The notes under the pieces: model-generated | Seen by the model: the letters and a program-made list of their open reading frames with translations, nothing else | What the model was told of the DNA's origin: nothing | Database searches by the model: none | Part shown: one piece after another, positions 62,000-64,000 of the stretch | How positions within the stretch are numbered: position 1 is the stretch's first letter | Layout: every line of letters begins with the position of its first letter | Assembly (NCBI RefSeq): GCF_040689105.1 | Contig: NZ_JBFBVU010000003.1 | Location: 186,001-250,000, forward strand | Source: Meridianimarinicoccus marinus | Lineage (GTDB): Bacteria; Pseudomonadota; Alphaproteobacteria; Rhodobacterales; Rhodobacteraceae | Length of the DNA stretch: 64,000 nucleotides | Reading direction: 5' to 3' | Program-made: the position numbers and the translations under genes

Positions 62000-62908
62000 G
62001 TGTTTCGCATGTGCAAACTGTCCACATCGCTGGCGCGGGCCCCCTGGGCCCCGGCGCCGCCCGCCCGGCCCGCCAAGGGCCGTGTCGGGCTGTGGGGTTT
62101 GCCGGGTCTGACCCTGCACAGGCTGGCGCTGCCCGACTGGAAAGCCCCGGCCCTGCGCATCGCGGTGCTGGCCGATCCGCACGTCTGCCGGCCCTGGGTT
62201 TCGCCCGAACGGATCGCGCAGATCGTCGCCTACACCAGCACGTTGGAGGCCGATCTGATCGTGCTGGCCGGCGACCTGCTGCCCGATCGCAAGATGATGT
62301 GCGATCATCTGGTGGCCGATGAAATCGTGCCGCTGTTCAAGCCGCTGACCGCGCCGCTGGGCGTTCATGCGATCATGGGCAACCATGACCGCGAGGACTG
62401 CCCGCTGGACCGCGCCAGCAACGGCCAGAGCAACAGCATCATCCAGGCTTTCGCCGACAACGACATGCAGCTTGTCCGCAACGATGCGGTCGAGCTTTCC
62501 CATTCCGGATATCCTTTCTGGCTGGTTTCCCTCGACACGCAACGCGGTCGGGGCAAACGGCGGATGGGGTATGCGGATGCCGAGGCCGCCTTTTCAAAAG
62601 TCCCTCAAGGCGCGCCCTCGATACTGCTGGCCCATGAGCCCGATTACTTTGCAGCGGGTGACCCCCGGCCCATGCTGCAGATCAGCGGGCATACTCATGG
62701 CGGCCAGTTCACGGTGTTCGGGCGACGTCCCGCAACACCTTCCAGATATGGCGATCGTTACGCGATCGGTCATATTGTCGAAGAGGACCGGCACATGATC
62801 GTGTCCACAGGCCTGGGTTATTCCGGCTTTCCGTTCCGCTTCGGCGTGCCACCCGAGATCACTCTGATCGAGGTATTTTCACCAATGGACCCAAGGGGGG
62901 ATTCCTGA
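62000..62908 (+). CDS. Metallophosphoesterase, YkuE-like
   Basis: A protein of about 300 residues with the calcineurin-like metal motifs in order: VLADPHVC (DxH), LAGDLLPD, MGNHDRED, LLAHEPDY and SGHTHGGQF. Metal sites are complete. Similar proteins hydrolyse lipid-linked or nucleotide phosphates. The start is uncertain: GTG 62000, ATG 62009 or a later codon; the first 30 residues are of low similarity. Its stop overlaps the next start (TGATG). Confidence 0.82.
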   Translation: MFRMCKLSTSLARAPWAPAPPARPAKGRVGLWGLPGLTLHRLALPDWKAPALRIAVLADPHVCRPWVSPERIAQIVAYTSTLEADLIVLAGDLLPDRKMMCDHLVADEIVPLFKPLTAPLGVHAIMGNHDREDCPLDRASNGQSNSIIQAFADNDMQLVRNDAVELSHSGYPFWLVSLDTQRGRGKRRMGYADAEAAFSKVPQGAPSILLAHEPDYFAAGDPRPMLQISGHTHGGQFTVFGRRPATPSRYGDRYAIGHIVEEDRHMIVSTGLGYSGFPFRFGVPPEITLIEVFSPMDPRGDS

Positions 62909-64000
62909 TGTCCGATATCGTAATTCTGGATGGCGCACGTACCGCCATCGGCACTTTCGGCGGCAGCCTGGCCAACACTCCGGCCACCACGCTCGGCGCC
63001 ACCGCGGCCAAGGCCGCAATCGAACGCTCTGGCGTTGCACCCGAGAAGATCGGCCATGTGGTCATGGGCCACGTCATCAATGCCGAACCGCGGGACATGT
63101 ACCTGTCGCGCGTCACCGCGATGGAAGCGGGCATTCCGCAAGAAACCCCGGCGCTGAACGTGAACCGCCTGTGCGGCTCGGGCATGCAGGCCGCCATTTC
63201 GGTGATCCAGTCGCTGGCGCTGGGAGATGCCGACTTCGGTCTGGCCGGCGGCGCCGAGAATATGTCGCGCGGACCCTATGTTCTGCCCGCAGCACGCTGG
63301 GGTCAGAAGATGGGCGACACCACCGCCGTCGACATGATGGTCGGCACCCTGACCTGCCCCTTCGGCACCGGCCACATGGGCGTCACCGCCGAAAACGTGG
63401 CCGCCCAGAACCAGATCACCCGCGAACAGCAGGACGCTTTCGCGCTGGAAAGCCAGGAGCGCGCCGCCAAGGCCATCGCCGAGGGCCGTTTCGAAAGCCA
63501 GATCGTGCCGGTGCAGGTCAAGGTGAAGCGCGACATGGTCGATTTCGCCACCGACGAACACCCCAAGGGCACCACGCTTGAAAAACTGGGCGGACTGCGT
63601 GCCGTGTTCAAGAAGGACGGATCTGTCACCGCCGGCAACGCCTCGGGCATCAACGACGGGGCTGCTGCCATCGTTCTGGCCCGTGCCGACGCCGCCGAGG
63701 CCGCCGGTCTGAAGCCGAAAGCCAGGATCCTGGGCTATGCGCACGCCGGTGTGCGTCCCGAGGTCATGGGCATCGGCCCGGTTCCGGCCGTGCAGAAGCT
63801 GCTGGAGAAGACCGGCCTGACCGCCGACGACTTCGACGTGATCGAAAGCAACGAGGCCTTCGCGGCACAGGCTCTGGCCGTGAACAAGGGTCTCGGTTTC
63901 GATCCGGCCAAGGTGAACCCCAATGGCGGCGCCATTGCCCTCGGTCACCCGGTCGGCGCCACCGGTGCCATCCTGATCGTCAAGGCGCTGTACGAGCTTG
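62908..64000 (+). CDS. Acetyl-CoA C-acetyltransferase (thiolase), 3' end missing
   Basis: The first 364 residues of a biosynthetic-type thiolase. Nucleophile Cys89 in NRLCGSGMQ, SNEAFAAQ and His347 in LGHPVGATG are present; the last catalytic Cys-Gly-Gly lies beyond the window. It condenses two acetyl-CoA or splits acetoacetyl-CoA, in polyhydroxybutyrate or ethylmalonyl-CoA metabolism. Coupled by overlap to the phosphoesterase gene, which is an unusual partner. Confidence 0.9.
   Translation, partial: MSDIVILDGARTAIGTFGGSLANTPATTLGATAAKAAIERSGVAPEKIGHVVMGHVINAEPRDMYLSRVTAMEAGIPQETPALNVNRLCGSGMQAAISVIQSLALGDADFGLAGGAENMSRGPYVLPAARWGQKMGDTTAVDMMVGTLTCPFGTGHMGVTAENVAAQNQITREQQDAFALESQERAAKAIAEGRFESQIVPVQVKVKRDMVDFATDEHPKGTTLEKLGGLRAVFKKDGSVTAGNASGINDGAAAIVLARADAAEAAGLKPKARILGYAHAGVRPEVMGIGPVPAVQKLLEKTGLTADDFDVIESNEAFAAQALAVNKGLGFDPAKVNPNGGAIALGHPVGATGAILIVKALYEL

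Overview
The window is high-GC DNA from an alphaproteobacterium, most likely a member of the Rhodobacteraceae (roseobacter/Rhodobacter relatives). The main reasons are an Mcl1-type malyl-CoA lyase, a class I lysyl-tRNA synthetase, a Rhodobacter-type porin, the DUF3576-leuS-lptE-holA gene order, the alphaproteobacterial form of SerC, and an intergenic element of a type I associate with this family. It reads as ordinary chromosome with one clear foreign insertion near the right end.

Layout. 1-9500: malyl-CoA lyase (cut by the left edge), a dgcN-dgcA pair for D-glutamate breakdown, a SABATH-type methyltransferase, a thioesterase, a cold-shock protein, the ABC-F factor EttA, a Crp-like regulator with a textbook Crp box next to its start, and an aldo/keto reductase. 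9500-18800: gamma-glutamyltransferase, nadD-dacB, a TerB-like protein, class I LysRS and small exported or enzyme genes. 18900-24320: a complete, tightly overlapping biotin operon bioB-F-D-A-G-C. 24700-30400: an XRE-cupin regulator, a fructosamine-kinase-like protein, an RlmL-like methyltransferase, then a compact cluster (MDR dehydrogenase, degenerate QueD/PTPS-like protein, methyltransferase, facing a RibD-like reductase) that looks like a small uncharacterised pterin- or flavin-like pathway. 30500-33250: succinate-semialdehyde dehydrogenase plus an iron-type alcohol dehydrogenase, a plausible 4-hydroxybutyrate module. 33400-39050: arylsulfotransferase-like, VOC, rhodanese, AGE epimerase, YggS and a porin with a clear terminator. 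39300-44540: DUF3576, leuS, lptE, holA and a glutathione transferase. 44500-53900: flavoprotein, HNH protein, cytochrome c, idi, lldD, rlmN, an IalB-like protein, serB, a 32-codon small ORF, L-lactate dehydrogenase and a di-haem cytochrome c.

The most notable region is 54037-58909. Two near-identical direct repeats (32 and 33 bp) flank a 4.8-kb element with a tyrosine integrase directly beside the left repeat. The repeat is itself the hairpin leader of serC: the right copy lies just upstream of the serC start, and the left copy lies just downstream of a promoter-like sequence that presumably once drove serC. The element therefore appears to have integrated into the 5' leader of the serine operon and rebuilt the leader on the serC side. 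Between the repeats, the integrase frame is open but the structural genes are a decaying prophage: small terminase, large terminase, portal, prohead protease, capsid and a gpW-like connector are all truncated, fused, frameshifted or stopped, in the normal phage order. serC, serA and a terminator follow, then a metallophosphoesterase and an acetyl-CoA acetyltransferase cut by the right edge.

No tRNA, rRNA or CRISPR array was seen. Function assignments come from recognition of protein families and motifs by eye; no database search was run.
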